From the NCBI GenBank assembly GCA_964405685.1, contig CAYOOP010000001.1, positions 310,001 through 374,000 of the forward strand: a stretch of DNA of 64,000 nt, given 5' to 3'. The stretch comes from CAYOOP01 sp964405685 (GTDB taxonomy: Bacteria > Pseudomonadota > Alphaproteobacteria > Rickettsiales > SXRF01). Below the pieces are notes generated by a model. That model ran no database searches. It was not told the DNA's origin and worked only from the letters and a program-made list of their open reading frames with translations. Made by a program: the position numbers and the translations under genes. Of this stretch, positions 9,326 to 18,798 are shown piece by piece (within the stretch, counting starts at the first letter, position 1; each line of letters opens with the position of its first letter).

Positions 9326-11085
9326 TCTTTGCGCTATTTCTTCTTTGGCCATCGCTTGGCTTTGCCGAATATCGCCACGCGCTCACACTGTACGAAGCAC
9401 CGAAATACCCGCCGGGGTTTTCGCACTTCGAATACGTCAATCCCAATGCACCGAAACAGGGAAATGTAAAACTCGCCGAAAGCGGCACGTTTGATTCGCT
9501 GAACACTTTTATTTTGAAAGGTGTGAAAGCGCCGGGCCTGCTTATGACGGTGGAAACGCTGATGGCACCCGCGCAGGATGAGCCGCAATCCTACTACGGG
9601 TGGGTGGCTGAAGCGGTGAATATCGGCGAGGGCGGCAAGACCATTGCCTTTCGCATGCGCCCCGAAGCGCGCTGGCAGGATGGCAAACCGATTATGCCTG
9701 AGGATATTATTTTCTCACTTAATACGCTTAAGACCAAAGGCGATCCGACCTATGCGCTGCTATACAAAGACGTGGCAGATGTCAAACAGACCGGCGCGCA
9801 TGAGGTGACGTTTTATTTAAGCAGTGCGAACCATGATCTCTATTTCTTCGTAGCCCAAATGCCGATTTTGCCGAAGCATTATTACGAAACGCATGATTTT
9901 GAAAAAACCACGCTGGAGCCGCCACTCGCGAGTGGCCCGTACCGTATTAAAAGTGTCGACCCGGGCCGCTCGATTGTTTACGAGCGCGTGAAGGATTACT
10001 GGGCGAAAGATTTGCCGGCACTCATCGGCCAGTATAATTTCGATGAAATTCGCTACGATATGTACCGCGACGAAAACGTTGCGCTCGAAGCGTTTAAGGC
10101 CGGGGAATATGATTTCCGGCAGGAATTCGTGGCTCGCAATTGGGCACGTGCCTATGAATCGCCGGCGTTGAAAGAGGGAAAGTTTATCAAGCGCAAGGTG
10201 GATCACTCGATCCCGCAAGGCATGCAGGCCTTTGTGTTTAATGTGCGCAAGCCTCAGTTTAAAGATCGCCGCGTGCGTGAGGCGGTGGCATTGGCGATGG
10301 ATTTTGAGTGGCTCAACAAAAACCTCTTTTTTGATGCCTACGCGCGCAACACCAGTTTTTTTAAAGCGACACCATTTGAATCCAAAGGACTTCCAGGCAA
10401 AGATGAGCTTGCGATTTTGGAGCCGTATAAACAAGATCTGCCCGAGCAGCTATTCACCGAACCGTTTACGCTTCCAGTCAATGATGGCTCCGGCAATACG
10501 CGCGCGAATTTGCTCAAAGCCCAGGCGTTGCTGAATGAAGCAGGATGGAAGGTGAAAGACGGCAAGCGTGTGGACCCGGAAACCGGCAAGCCGATGGCAA
10601 TTGAGTTTATGCTCCGACAACCGACCATGGAGCGTGTGCTGGGCGCTATGCGCAAAAATCTGGAGCGTTTGGGCATCACCTCCAGCGTTCGCCGAATTGA
10701 CGACGCGCAGTACCAAAAACGCACCGACAATTTCGATTTCGACATCGTCTCCATCTGGGTGAACCAAGGTGTGTTTTACCCCGGCAACGAGCAAATGTTG
10801 CTGTGGCACTCCTCCCAAGCGGATATTAAGGGTAGCAATAACTTGAGCGGACTTAAAAACCCGGCCGTGGATGCGGCGCTACAAGCGCTGATAGATGCTA
10901 AAAATATCAATAACTTAACTGCAGCTGGGCGGACGCTTGACCGGGCGCTTTTATGGGAATGGGTGGTGATTCCCAACTGGCATTCCCAGAATTTCCGCAT
11001 CGCCTATTGGGATAAATTCGGCCAACCGGTCGTTTCGCCAAAATATGCGATCGGATTTCAAACTTGGTGGCTGAAGCAGCCCTGA
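9307..11085 (+). CDS. ABC transporter periplasmic peptide-binding protein (family 5, YejA-like)
   Basis: Solute-binding protein of 592 residues, close in length and layout to YejA, which binds oligopeptides or microcin C-type compounds. It starts at a GTG inside the end of the SPFH gene. The first 18 or so residues (MAKTRLVFALFLLWPSLG) form a signal peptide, with cleavage likely after GFA. The SBP_bac_5 fold is suggested by WQDGKPIMPEDIIFSLNT and by a C-terminal WWLKQP. No permease or ATPase genes of this transporter lie nearby, so its membrane partners must be elsewhere or it has another role. Confidence 0.87.
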   Translation: MAKTRLVFALFLLWPSLGFAEYRHALTLYEAPKYPPGFSHFEYVNPNAPKQGNVKLAESGTFDSLNTFILKGVKAPGLLMTVETLMAPAQDEPQSYYGWVAEAVNIGEGGKTIAFRMRPEARWQDGKPIMPEDIIFSLNTLKTKGDPTYALLYKDVADVKQTGAHEVTFYLSSANHDLYFFVAQMPILPKHYYETHDFEKTTLEPPLASGPYRIKSVDPGRSIVYERVKDYWAKDLPALIGQYNFDEIRYDMYRDENVALEAFKAGEYDFRQEFVARNWARAYESPALKEGKFIKRKVDHSIPQGMQAFVFNVRKPQFKDRRVREAVALAMDFEWLNKNLFFDAYARNTSFFKATPFESKGLPGKDELAILEPYKQDLPEQLFTEPFTLPVNDGSGNTRANLLKAQALLNEAGWKVKDGKRVDPETGKPMAIEFMLRQPTMERVLGAMRKNLERLGITSSVRRIDDAQYQKRTDNFDFDIVSIWVNQGVFYPGNEQMLLWHSSQADIKGSNNLSGLKNPAVDAALQALIDAKNINNLTAAGRTLDRALLWEWVVIPNWHSQNFRIAYWDKFGQPVVSPKYAIGFQTWWLKQP

Positions 11086-11149
11086 ACTTGAATTACCCCC
11101 GTGATTTCCTGCTGGATTTGAATAACATAGGGTAGTAGATTCCCGCGCT

Positions 11150-11800
11150 ATGACCTTGATTTTTGCACTCCCTAAAGGCCGCATTGGTGAAGAACTCGTA
11201 CCGCTTTTTAAGCGCTTCGGCGTTGAACCGGAACCCGCCTTTTTTGCGAGTGACGACCGGGCGCTTGAATTCGCAACGAACAATCCGAACATTCGCCTCG
11301 TGCGTGTGCGCTCGTTCGATGTGCCCAGCTTTGTTGCTCATGGCGCAGCGCAAGTGGGCGTGGCAGGGAGCGACGTGCTTTCCGAATTCAGCTATGGCGA
11401 GCTTTATGCGCCGCTCGATCTTGGTATTGGCAAATGCCGCTTGTCGCTCGCCGCGAAAAAGGGCGAGGTGCTGGAGCCGTTGGAGCGCATGAGTCACGTA
11501 AAAATCGCCACCAAATACCCTAACATCACCAGCCGCTTGTTTGCCGCACGCGGCATTCAGGCCGAATGCATCAAGCTTTCCGGCGCCATGGAGCTTGCGC
11601 CCAAGCTTGGTCTTGCACCGTATATCGTTGATCTGGTTTCCACCGGTTCGACACTCAAAGCCAACGGATTAGAAGAGCGCGAAGTGCTGATGGAAGTATC
11701 CTCCAAACTCATTATTAATCGCACCGCATTTAAAACGCGCGGGAGCGAATTGCAACCGCTGCTTGCCGCATTTACGGAGGCCGTCGGTGCAAAGGCTTAA
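11150..11800 (+). CDS. hisG: ATP phosphoribosyltransferase catalytic subunit, short form
   Basis: First enzyme of histidine synthesis: ATP plus PRPP gives phosphoribosyl-ATP. The start is MTLIFALPKGRIGEELVPLF. The PRPP-binding segment LVSTGSTLKANGL lies at about 163-175. At 216 residues it lacks the C-terminal regulatory domain of long HisG proteins, so by family rules it needs the HisRS-like subunit HisZ, which is not in this window. It is followed by hisD with overlapping ends. Confidence 0.95.
   Translation: MTLIFALPKGRIGEELVPLFKRFGVEPEPAFFASDDRALEFATNNPNIRLVRVRSFDVPSFVAHGAAQVGVAGSDVLSEFSYGELYAPLDLGIGKCRLSLAAKKGEVLEPLERMSHVKIATKYPNITSRLFAARGIQAECIKLSGAMELAPKLGLAPYIVDLVSTGSTLKANGLEEREVLMEVSSKLIINRTAFKTRGSELQPLLAAFTEAVGAKA
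11776..11780 (+). promoter_or_regulatory. Ribosome binding site that fixes the hisD start
   Basis: GGAGG lies 6 bases before a GTG at 11787, inside the end of hisG. An in-frame ATG upstream at 11763 has no such site, so the GTG is preferred. Confidence 0.6.
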
Positions 11801-13076
11801 GTCATCTGCCACCGATTTTAGTGCCAAGCTAAAGGCGCTGCTTGCGACTCGCAGTGCGGATACGAGCAGCGTCACAGATACGGTGCGCGAGGTGATTGCC
11901 GATGTGCGCGCACGTGGGGATACGGCGTTACTGCACTATACCAAACAATGGGATAAGCTTGATACAAACGCGGCAAGTTTGCGTGTGAGCGCAAGTGCAT
12001 TAAACGATGCCGTTAAGCAAACCTCTCCGGCCTTGCGCAAGGCGCTCGAAACGGCAGCCGCGCGGATTGAGGTCTATAGCAAAACGCAGCTCCCTGCAGA
12101 TCATCAAACCCAAGACGAACTGGGAAACATGCTCGGTTGGCGCTGGAGTGCGATTGCAAGCGCGGGGCTCTATGTGCCCGGTGGCAAGGCTTCGTATCCT
12201 TCTTCCGTGCTGATGAACGCAGTGCCTGCGAAAGTGGCGGGAGTGAAGCGCTTGGTCGCCGTCGTGCCTGCGCCGGAGGGGGTGCTGAATCCTGTCGTTC
12301 TCACGGCGTGCGTGGTTGCTGGTATTGATGAGATTTATACCATCGGTGGTGCGCAAGCGATCGCCGCACTTGCTTATGGTACTGAAACGATTGCGCCCGT
12401 GGATAAAATCGTAGGCCCTGGCAATGCGTATGTGGCGGAAGCCAAGCGGCAGGTGTTTGGCACGGTCGGGATTGATATGATCGCCGGGCCTTCCGAGGTT
12501 CTGGTGGCGGCGGATGCTTCGCAAAATCCCAAGCACATCGCCGCGGATTTACTTTCGCAAGCCGAACACGATGAGTTGGCGCAGGCGATTTTGATTACCG
12601 ATAGTGCGGCACTCGCAGATGCGGTGGAAAAAGAAGTGGCAGTGCTGCTTGAAACCCTCCCGCGCAAAACGATCGCCGGAGCCTCGTGGAGAGATTTTGG
12701 TGCTGTGATTGTCGTGCCTGCGCTGGCAGAGGCTGCAGCCATTATCAACACCATCGCCCCGGAACATTTGGAATTGATGGTAGAAAAACCGGCAACACTG
12801 CTACCGCACATTAGGCACGCGGGTGCGATTTTCATTGGCGGCTATACGCCCGAAGCGGTTGGCGATTACATCGCCGGGCCTTCGCATGTGCTGCCTACGT
12901 CGCAAACGGCACGCTTTGCCTCGGGCCTTAGCGTGTTTGATTTTTTAAAACGCACTTCGCTGATTGGCTGCAGCAAGGCCGGGTTTGAAGCTTTGGCAGG
13001 CGATGCCATCCAGCTTGCCGATAGCGAAGGGTTGACTGCCCATGCGCTCTCGATGCGTCTAAGGCAAGCACCATGA
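11787..13076 (+). CDS. hisD: Histidinol dehydrogenase
   Basis: Last step of histidine synthesis: histidinol to histidine with two NAD+, in a zinc enzyme. From the GTG start the protein is 429 residues, near the E. coli length. Visible family segments are YVPGGKASYPSSVLMNAVPA, GGAQAIAALAYGT, DMIAGPSEVLV and EHLELM, and ADLLSQAEHDELAQ contains the metal-binding Gln-His. The first 14 bases overlap hisG. The UPF0262 gene starts on its stop (ATGA). Confidence 0.96.
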   Translation: MQRLKSSATDFSAKLKALLATRSADTSSVTDTVREVIADVRARGDTALLHYTKQWDKLDTNAASLRVSASALNDAVKQTSPALRKALETAAARIEVYSKTQLPADHQTQDELGNMLGWRWSAIASAGLYVPGGKASYPSSVLMNAVPAKVAGVKRLVAVVPAPEGVLNPVVLTACVVAGIDEIYTIGGAQAIAALAYGTETIAPVDKIVGPGNAYVAEAKRQVFGTVGIDMIAGPSEVLVAADASQNPKHIAADLLSQAEHDELAQAILITDSAALADAVEKEVAVLLETLPRKTIAGASWRDFGAVIVVPALAEAAAIINTIAPEHLELMVEKPATLLPHIRHAGAIFIGGYTPEAVGDYIAGPSHVLPTSQTARFASGLSVFDFLKRTSLIGCSKAGFEALAGDAIQLADSEGLTAHALSMRLRQAP

Positions 13077-13534
13077 CGGGGAGTATTCGCACCATCACCT
13101 TGGATGAAGCGAGCGCGCCGACGCGTAACAACGACTATGCACATGAGGTCAAAGTCGCCATCAACGACCTGTTGCATGAGCATGAATTTAAGCCTGTGGG
13201 GCTGGATAAGCCGCCGTATGATATTGTGCTAAAAACCGAGGAGCAGCGCTTGGTGTTTTTGATTACCTCTGCGGGCAGTAATCACACCAGTAGGGTTGTC
13301 CTTTCCATTCAGCCGCTCAAGCGACTGATTCGCGATTATTTTATTGTCTGCGAAAGTTATTTCGAGGCGCTGAAAAATAGCGACACGCGAAAATTGGAAG
13401 CGATCGACATGGGCCGGCGCGGGCTTCACAACGAGGGTTCAGAGCAATTGCAAGAGATGCTAAAAGGAAAAATCGATGTCGATTTTTGTACGGCTCGGCG
13501 ACTTTTTACGCTGATAGCCGTGTTGCATCTTTAG
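13073..13534 (+). CDS. UPF0262 family protein
   Basis: Conserved protein of unknown function, 153 residues, from a family known in alphaproteobacteria and commonly placed directly after hisD. The opening SIRTITLDE and the central KPPYDIVLKTE are typical. It has no signal peptide, no membrane segment and no recognised catalytic motif. It is translationally coupled to hisD by a 4-base overlap, and its stop overlaps the convergent histidine kinase gene by 4 bases. Confidence 0.85.
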   Translation: MTGSIRTITLDEASAPTRNNDYAHEVKVAINDLLHEHEFKPVGLDKPPYDIVLKTEEQRLVFLITSAGSNHTSRVVLSIQPLKRLIRDYFIVCESYFEALKNSDTRKLEAIDMGRRGLHNEGSEQLQEMLKGKIDVDFCTARRLFTLIAVLHL

Positions 13535-14829
13535 AGCGGTAATTGAATAACCACGCGCAAGCCACCCTTGGCGCTTTCACCCAATGTTATGTCACCGCCG
13601 TGGGAGCGAACGATGTCGCGGGCGATGGTAAGGCCTAAGCCTACGCCGCCGGCGTTCAAGTTGCGGGCTTGATCCATGCGCGTGAAGGGGCGGAAGACGT
13701 CTTCTCGCATGGTTTCGGGAATGCCGGGGCCTTCATCGTCAATCCACATTTCAAGGCGCGATGGGGTGGTAAGCCGTGCGGAAACGGTGCAATCCTTGCC
13801 GTAGCGCAGGGCATTGCTGATCACATTCGTTAGCGCGCGCTTGATCGCCTGTTCGCGCACGGTGAGGTTGACCTCGGGCATAGATTCTAACGTCACATGC
13901 TCTTTCGCGCGCGCAAAGGCGGCAACGACCGATTGCATCAAGTCACTGAAGGGAAGAATGCTGGTCTCTTCGCCGTGCCCTTCCTTGGTATAGTCAAGAT
14001 AAGCATTCACCATGGCTTCCATTTGCTCAATGTCCTCGTGCAAGCCTTGCTGTTCTTTGCCCTCGGGCAACAGCGCCAATTGCAATTTCATGCGCGTCAG
14101 CGGCGTGCGCAGATCATGGCTGATGCCATCGAGCATTTGCATGCGCGTGCGAATCTGGCGCTCGATGCGTTCGCGCATGCCCAAAAAAGCGCGTCCGGCG
14201 CGGCGGACTTCGGAAGCGCCGGAAGGTTTAAACAACGAGCTATCCTGCCCGCGCCCGAATTTTTCGGAGGCTTCGGCGAGTTCGCGAATCGGACGCACTT
14301 GGTTGCGCAAAAATTGCAGCGCGACTAATAAAAAGAACAGGGAAGAGCCCAGCGACCACCACAGGAAAATATCTACCGTTTGGGATTCCAAACGTTTGGG
14401 TGTGGTTGAAAATTTTAGCACGCCGTCTTTGAATTGCACGAGGATGATCAGCGTATCGGCATCCTGAAAATAAAGCTGCGAAGGCTGGGCAATGCGGCGG
14501 GAAAGATCACGCTGAAAGACTTTGAAACGCTTGGACTTAGGGTAATCTTTCAGGGTTTTGCCGTAGACAAATTGGGTGGCGATTTGGGTGTTGGTTGCAA
14601 ACTGGCTGGCCACCTCTTCCTTCGGCAAACGGCTATTTTCGCCGATCAATTCGCTCAAGAAAGCAATTTCGCCTACCAGCGAGGTGCGCATGTATTTGCT
14701 GACGCTGTCGACATGCCGATCAAAAAACACATAGACGGTGGTGAGCTGCACGAGCACAAGCGGCAGCGCTACGATCAGCAGTCCGCGCCAAAACAGGCTT
14801 TTGGGCATGATGCGCTTCAACCATTTCAT
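13531..14829 (-). CDS. Sensor histidine kinase (EnvZ-like)
   Basis: Two-component sensor of 432 residues. Membrane helices at about 14-36 and 152-173 enclose a periplasmic domain of about 115 residues. Then come a HAMP domain (about 174-226), the phospho-acceptor helix DGISHDLRTPLTR with His238, and a catalytic ATPase domain with an N box (NVISNALRYG), G1 (DEGPGIPE) and G2 (GVGLGLTIARDI). It overlaps the response regulator gene by 4 bases and will phosphorylate that partner. The signal sensed is unknown. The EnvZ/OmpR family resemblance points to envelope or osmotic control. Confidence 0.9.
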   Translation of the reverse strand: MKWLKRIMPKSLFWRGLLIVALPLVLVQLTTVYVFFDRHVDSVSKYMRTSLVGEIAFLSELIGENSRLPKEEVASQFATNTQIATQFVYGKTLKDYPKSKRFKVFQRDLSRRIAQPSQLYFQDADTLIILVQFKDGVLKFSTTPKRLESQTVDIFLWWSLGSSLFFLLVALQFLRNQVRPIRELAEASEKFGRGQDSSLFKPSGASEVRRAGRAFLGMRERIERQIRTRMQMLDGISHDLRTPLTRMKLQLALLPEGKEQQGLHEDIEQMEAMVNAYLDYTKEGHGEETSILPFSDLMQSVVAAFARAKEHVTLESMPEVNLTVREQAIKRALTNVISNALRYGKDCTVSARLTTPSRLEMWIDDEGPGIPETMREDVFRPFTRMDQARNLNAGGVGLGLTIARDIVRSHGGDITLGESAKGGLRVVIQLPL

Positions 14830-15506
14830 GGATAAAGCCCATAGCCCGCGCCGCGCACGGTTTGAATGAAAACGGGTTGCGATTGCTGTTCAATTTTTTT
14901 GCGTAGCCGCGTAATTTGTACATCCACGCTGCGTTCGCTCCCAAGCGATGCAAGCTCAGCCAGTTCCGCGCGACTTACCGCCTGACCCGCATGTTCGGCC
15001 AGAATTTTAAGCAACGTTGCCTCGGTGGAGGTGAGGTAAATGGGGGCACCTTCTAATTGCAGTTGGTGGTTTTTCAAATCGAATTGATACGAGCCAAAGG
15101 TCAGATGTTGTTTGGATGTGTTTAATGCCTGCGCGCGTTTTAATATGGCACGGATGCGAAGGATAAGTTCTTTGGGTTCGAACGGCTTGGTAAGGTAGTC
15201 ATCGACCCCCGCCTCCAGGCCATTGATACGATCCTCAGGCTCTGAGCGTGCGGACAGCATGAGAATGGGCAGCATGGGTTTGGTGAGGCTACCCGCAAAT
15301 TCCAGGCCGGATTCACCGGGAATCATCACATCAAGCACTATCAAGTCGAACGCAAACAGGGACATCAAATAGCGCGCGTCGTTCGTGCTTGCCGCGGTGC
15401 TCACGGCATAGTCATGATCGTGCAAAAAGCGTTTCAGCAAATCGCGCAGGCGATCATCGTCATCGACCACCAAAATGTGGGCTTCCATGGTTTCAGGCGT
15501 AAGCAT
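14826..15506 (-). CDS. OmpR-family response regulator
   Basis: DNA-binding response regulator, 226 residues. The receiver domain (about 9-125) has the acidic pocket near 15-17, phospho-acceptor Asp59 in LIVLDVMIPGESGLE and Lys107 in LTKPFEP. The winged-helix effector domain (about 135-226) ends in QPVFIQTVRGAGYGLYP, the usual wing. Together with the kinase it forms an EnvZ/OmpR-type pair. Its targets cannot be read here. Confidence 0.93.
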   Translation of the reverse strand: MLTPETMEAHILVVDDDDRLRDLLKRFLHDHDYAVSTAASTNDARYLMSLFAFDLIVLDVMIPGESGLEFAGSLTKPMLPILMLSARSEPEDRINGLEAGVDDYLTKPFEPKELILRIRAILKRAQALNTSKQHLTFGSYQFDLKNHQLQLEGAPIYLTSTEATLLKILAEHAGQAVSRAELAELASLGSERSVDVQITRLRKKIEQQSQPVFIQTVRGAGYGLYP

Positions 15507-15510
15507 CCCG

Positions 15511-16008
15511 CTATCCTAGCGATTTCTTCTTCAGCAGCAAGGTAAAGGCGCCGGTGCCGCCTTGGGCTTGCTGGGCATAGGCAAACGCCAGAATATGCGG
15601 GCGAATTTCAGGCAGATTAAGCCAGCCTGGCAAGGCCTTTTTAAGCACGCCGCCCGCGCCATCGCGCCCCTTGCCGGTCACAATCAGCGCCACACGTAAC
15701 CCCCGGGTTTGGGCGCACGCTAAGGTTTTGGTAAGCGCAGCGAAGGCTTCTTCCTGCGTCATGCCATGGAGATCAAGCGTTGCTTCAATCGGTAGCTCGC
15801 CGCGTTTTAGTTTCTTTGCTTTGCCCGCATCGACTCCTGAAAATTCCCCGCATTGAAGCAACGGTAGATGGGTGGAGGGTTGATAGGAAAGCCTCGGTTC
15901 GCCAATCGGAGCGGTGCGTTTGTTCAGGGGTCTTGGTTTAGTGACATGGCGGGGCTTGGCGCGGAGTTTGCGCACATTTTTTGTTTCTTTTTCCCAATCG
16001 TCACTCAT
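15511..16008 (-). CDS. Smr-domain protein
   Basis: Small MutS-related (Smr) domain protein, 165 residues from the ATG at 16008 (MSDDWEKETKN); a longer frame runs into mltA without support. The basic N-terminal half looks disordered. The Smr domain has LDLHGMTQEEA and VTGKGRDGAGGVLKKALPGWL, with the conserved LDLHG and GxG elements of a nucleic-acid nicking or binding fold. It overlaps mltA by 8 bases. The smr-mltA-tim44 order is widely conserved in alphaproteobacteria. Confidence 0.85.
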   Translation of the reverse strand: MSDDWEKETKNVRKLRAKPRHVTKPRPLNKRTAPIGEPRLSYQPSTHLPLLQCGEFSGVDAGKAKKLKRGELPIEATLDLHGMTQEEAFAALTKTLACAQTRGLRVALIVTGKGRDGAGGVLKKALPGWLNLPEIRPHILAFAYAQQAQGGTGAFTLLLKKKSLG

Positions 16009-17095
16009 CGTTTGGCAGGCTGTCTTTGATTTCTTCGTAGACGGGTTTGGGAATAAGTAAAGTATAACGTCCACGCTGTTTCATATTTCCCGCTTTGCGC
16101 TCAGCGCTCGAGCCTTTGCCGAAATAAACATCGCCCCGCACAGGCCCACGAATGGCACCGCCCGTATCTTGTGCGATCATCAGCTGGTGGAAATTGCGTG
16201 GTGCGTCCATCACCGTTTCGGGCAATTCCGTATCGAGGTAAAGCGGCATGCCGTAGGGAATGAAGCGCGTGTCGATGGCAAGTGAACGTTCGTCGGCGAG
16301 TCCCACGCCCTGCCCCCCGCGAATGACATCGTCCGCTAAGTGTTTGAAGAATACGAACGACGGGTTAGCTTCCATCACACCACGTGCTTCGTCCGGGTGA
16401 TCGTAAAGCCATTGTTTGATGGTCCCAAGCGTTACGCTGTCTATCAGGTTTTGCTCCGCCATCACCCGGCCGATTGGAATAAATGCCCGGTTGTTTTTGC
16501 CGGCGTATCCGATCGTAAAGATCGAGCCGTCTTGCAGCCGCAACATGCCGGAGCCTTGAATTTCGATGAAGAAGAGGGCAATTGGGTCATCCACCCAGGC
16601 AATTACTTTGGCTTTATCTTTAAGCGCACCACCATTGATTTCGGCGCGCGTGTAATAGGGCTCGGTGGTTAAATCCTCCGGTACGCCGTAGACTGGAGTG
16701 GTGAATGCACCCGTGCGGGTGAGCGAACCGCGGGTTTCAGGAATATAGTAGCCGGTAAACAAACCTTCGGCCGTGCCATTGTTGGTGGCAAGGTAAGGCA
16801 CGAACTCGGTTTTGAAAAACGCTTTTGCGGGTGCAGGTATGAGCGGTACGTCGAGCGCTTTTGTGCAGCTTTCTTTCCAGGCTTTTGCCGAAGTGGCAAT
16901 GGGTGGTTTGCCAATCACCCCATCATCGGCACGTTTGAGTATCGCCTCGCAGGAATTGAGGTAGACGCTTAAAGCCGCCACGTGGTCTTCCACATCGAAA
17001 TCGCTTAGGGAGTCAAACTTGGCGGGTTTTAGTACCAACGCATCGCCGCAGGCGGTAAGCGCAAGCAGCAGTAAGAGGGGTGCCCACTGTCTCAT
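16001..17095 (-). CDS. mltA: Membrane-bound lytic murein transglycosylase A
   Basis: Cuts peptidoglycan glycan strands to 1,6-anhydro-muropeptides. From the ATG at 17095 it is 364 residues and begins MRQWAPLLLLLALTACGD, a lipoprotein signal with lipobox LTAC, so it should be anchored in the outer membrane. The 3D domain near the C-terminus has AQDTGGAIRGPVRGDVYFG, containing the Asp expected to be catalytic. Its start codon overlaps the tim44 stop (ATGA). An upstream in-frame ATG at 17152 would bury the lipoprotein signal and was rejected. Confidence 0.93.
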   Translation of the reverse strand: MRQWAPLLLLLALTACGDALVLKPAKFDSLSDFDVEDHVAALSVYLNSCEAILKRADDGVIGKPPIATSAKAWKESCTKALDVPLIPAPAKAFFKTEFVPYLATNNGTAEGLFTGYYIPETRGSLTRTGAFTTPVYGVPEDLTTEPYYTRAEINGGALKDKAKVIAWVDDPIALFFIEIQGSGMLRLQDGSIFTIGYAGKNNRAFIPIGRVMAEQNLIDSVTLGTIKQWLYDHPDEARGVMEANPSFVFFKHLADDVIRGGQGVGLADERSLAIDTRFIPYGMPLYLDTELPETVMDAPRNFHQLMIAQDTGGAIRGPVRGDVYFGKGSSAERKAGNMKQRGRYTLLIPKPVYEEIKDSLPNDE

Positions 17096-17775
17096 GTATC
17101 GATCACGGGCCAGTTCGGATTTTTGGAATTCATGTCGCGCTCGAACGTCCATTCGTCCTCCACGCGTTCAATGTGCGAGGCGTTGCCTTCAATGATCTTG
17201 CCGTCCTTATCGCGCACGACGGTTACTTGCTCGCTGATGAAGGTTACGGTGATCTGTGCTTTAGGCGCACTGTAATTCGCGGATTTAATAGTAGCGGATT
17301 CCACAGCTACCAGCGTGGTTTCAGTAATGCGATCCGTTTTGGTGCGCGCTTCGGCTTCGCTCAAGAAATGTTTGGCAACATCAGGAGCAAGGAGCATTTC
17401 TAGGTTCGAGCGATCGTTTTTCAAGAACGCATCAAACACCATTTCAAATGCACCCTTAGCACCTCGCAGAAATTCATTCACGCTGAAGTTGAGATCAGCC
17501 ACGCGCATGGCTTCAATGGCGCGTTTGCTATCATCGGTCAATTCTTCAGGTAGTGGGAGATCCGCTTTTTGGGCGACTTGTTCTTGTTTGATGGCGCGCA
17601 GTTTTTCGGAAAGCTGGATGACGATGTCTTCTTTGCGCTTGGCGTCTGGGTTCATGGGTTTGGGCGTGCCGTCAAACCCGGTTTGCTGACCCAAGATGCT
17701 GCGCAGGCGCAGTAAAATAAACCCAGCAACGAGGGCTAAGATAATAATATCGGCGAAGGGAACGGAAGGAGACAT
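17092..17775 (-). CDS. Tim44/TimA-domain membrane protein
   Basis: Homologue of the matrix-side mitochondrial import factor Tim44, 227 residues from MSPSVPFADIIILALVAG. One N-terminal membrane helix (about 6-23) is followed by a charged linker and the Tim44 domain (about 75-227) beginning near NEFLRGAKGAFEMVFDAF. In alphaproteobacteria this gene heads the tim44-mltA-smr cluster and usually lies beside secB or fxsA. Here secB is 45 kb away and the divergent neighbour is an ABC ATPase. Confidence 0.88.
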   Translation of the reverse strand: MSPSVPFADIIILALVAGFILLRLRSILGQQTGFDGTPKPMNPDAKRKEDIVIQLSEKLRAIKQEQVAQKADLPLPEELTDDSKRAIEAMRVADLNFSVNEFLRGAKGAFEMVFDAFLKNDRSNLEMLLAPDVAKHFLSEAEARTKTDRITETTLVAVESATIKSANYSAPKAQITVTFISEQVTVVRDKDGKIIEGNASHIERVEDEWTFERDMNSKNPNWPVIDT

Positions 17776-17861
17776 ACGGGCAGTATATAGGCCAAGAACA
17801 GCGAACCGCAAGAGCAATTCTGGCGTTGCGTGAGAGCCTGTCTCCCGCTAGGCTTCTACGC

Positions 17862-18791
17862 ATGTCCGCCATTTCTGTTTCCCATTTACAAAAAACCTAT
17901 CTCACCAAAAAAGGCCCGCCCAAAGAAGCGCTGAAAGGCGTCTCGCTCGAGGTGCCGGAAGGTTCGTTTTTTGCCCTGCTTGGGCCCAATGGCGCTGGGA
18001 AATCGACCCTGATTAATATCCTGGCTGGCCTGGTTATTAAAACGGCGGGTGAGGCAAAGGTGATGGGGTTTGATATTGAAAAAGACATGTTTCAGGCACG
18101 CACTAACCTCGGTGTGGTGCCGCAGGAATTGGTGCTGGATACGTTTTTTACGGTGCGCCAAGCGCTTGATATCCATGCCGGTTATTACGGTGTGCCCAAG
18201 GAAAAACGCCGCACACAGGAAATTATTGACGCGATGGGGCTTGGTGATAAAGCCGATATTCATGCGCGCCGCCTTTCGGGCGGTATGCGCAGGAGGCTTT
18301 TGGTAGCCAAGGCTTTGGTGCATTCGCCAAAGGTCTTGATTTTGGATGAGCCGACAGCCGGGGTAGACGTAGAACTGCGCGAACAGTTGTGGGCGTATGT
18401 GCGTAATCTCAATACAAACGGCACCACCGTGCTGCTAACTACGCACTATCTCGAAGAAGCCGAAGAATTGTGCGACCAGATTGCGATCATCAATCACGGC
18501 GAGGTGGTGGCCAATGATAAAAAGACGACGTTGCTGCAGGGGTTTGATAGCAAGGAATGCGTTATTACTCTTAGCAATCCTATTGCAGATCTACCTGAAA
18601 AACTCAAACAAGCGGGTGCAGAACTGACGCCTGATGGCATGTTGCTGGTTCACTATAAACCCAGTAAAACCGTGATCGGTGATATGATCGCGCTGATACA
18701 AGCCGAAGGGTTTCACATCCGCGATATTACTACCGAGCAGGCGAGGCTCGAAGAAGTGTTCAAGCACCTCACGAGTAAAAAAGCAGCTTAA
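17862..18791 (+). CDS. ABC-2 type transporter ATP-binding protein (YadG/NodI-like)
   Basis: Nucleotide-binding subunit of an ABC-2 exporter, about 309 residues from MSAISVSHLQKTYL. Walker A is GPNGAGKST (about 41-49), the signature is LSGGMRRRLLVAKAL, Walker B is KVLILDEPTAGVD and the switch His is in LLTTHYLEEAEELC. A C-terminal extension ending LEEVFKHLTSK matches the YadG/NodI type. No permease is adjacent. The only ABC-2 permease seen is at 62670-63431, beside secB, and is a likely partner. Confidence 0.9.
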   Translation: MSAISVSHLQKTYLTKKGPPKEALKGVSLEVPEGSFFALLGPNGAGKSTLINILAGLVIKTAGEAKVMGFDIEKDMFQARTNLGVVPQELVLDTFFTVRQALDIHAGYYGVPKEKRRTQEIIDAMGLGDKADIHARRLSGGMRRRLLVAKALVHSPKVLILDEPTAGVDVELREQLWAYVRNLNTNGTTVLLTTHYLEEAEELCDQIAIINHGEVVANDKKTTLLQGFDSKECVITLSNPIADLPEKLKQAGAELTPDGMLLVHYKPSKTVIGDMIALIQAEGFHIRDITTEQARLEEVFKHLTSKKAA

Positions 18792-18798
18792 ACACATC

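Noticed and set aside
15508..16074. Longer Smr start at 16074
   Set aside because: The added residues only read mltA sequence in another frame; the ATG at 16008 gives the usual overlapping start.
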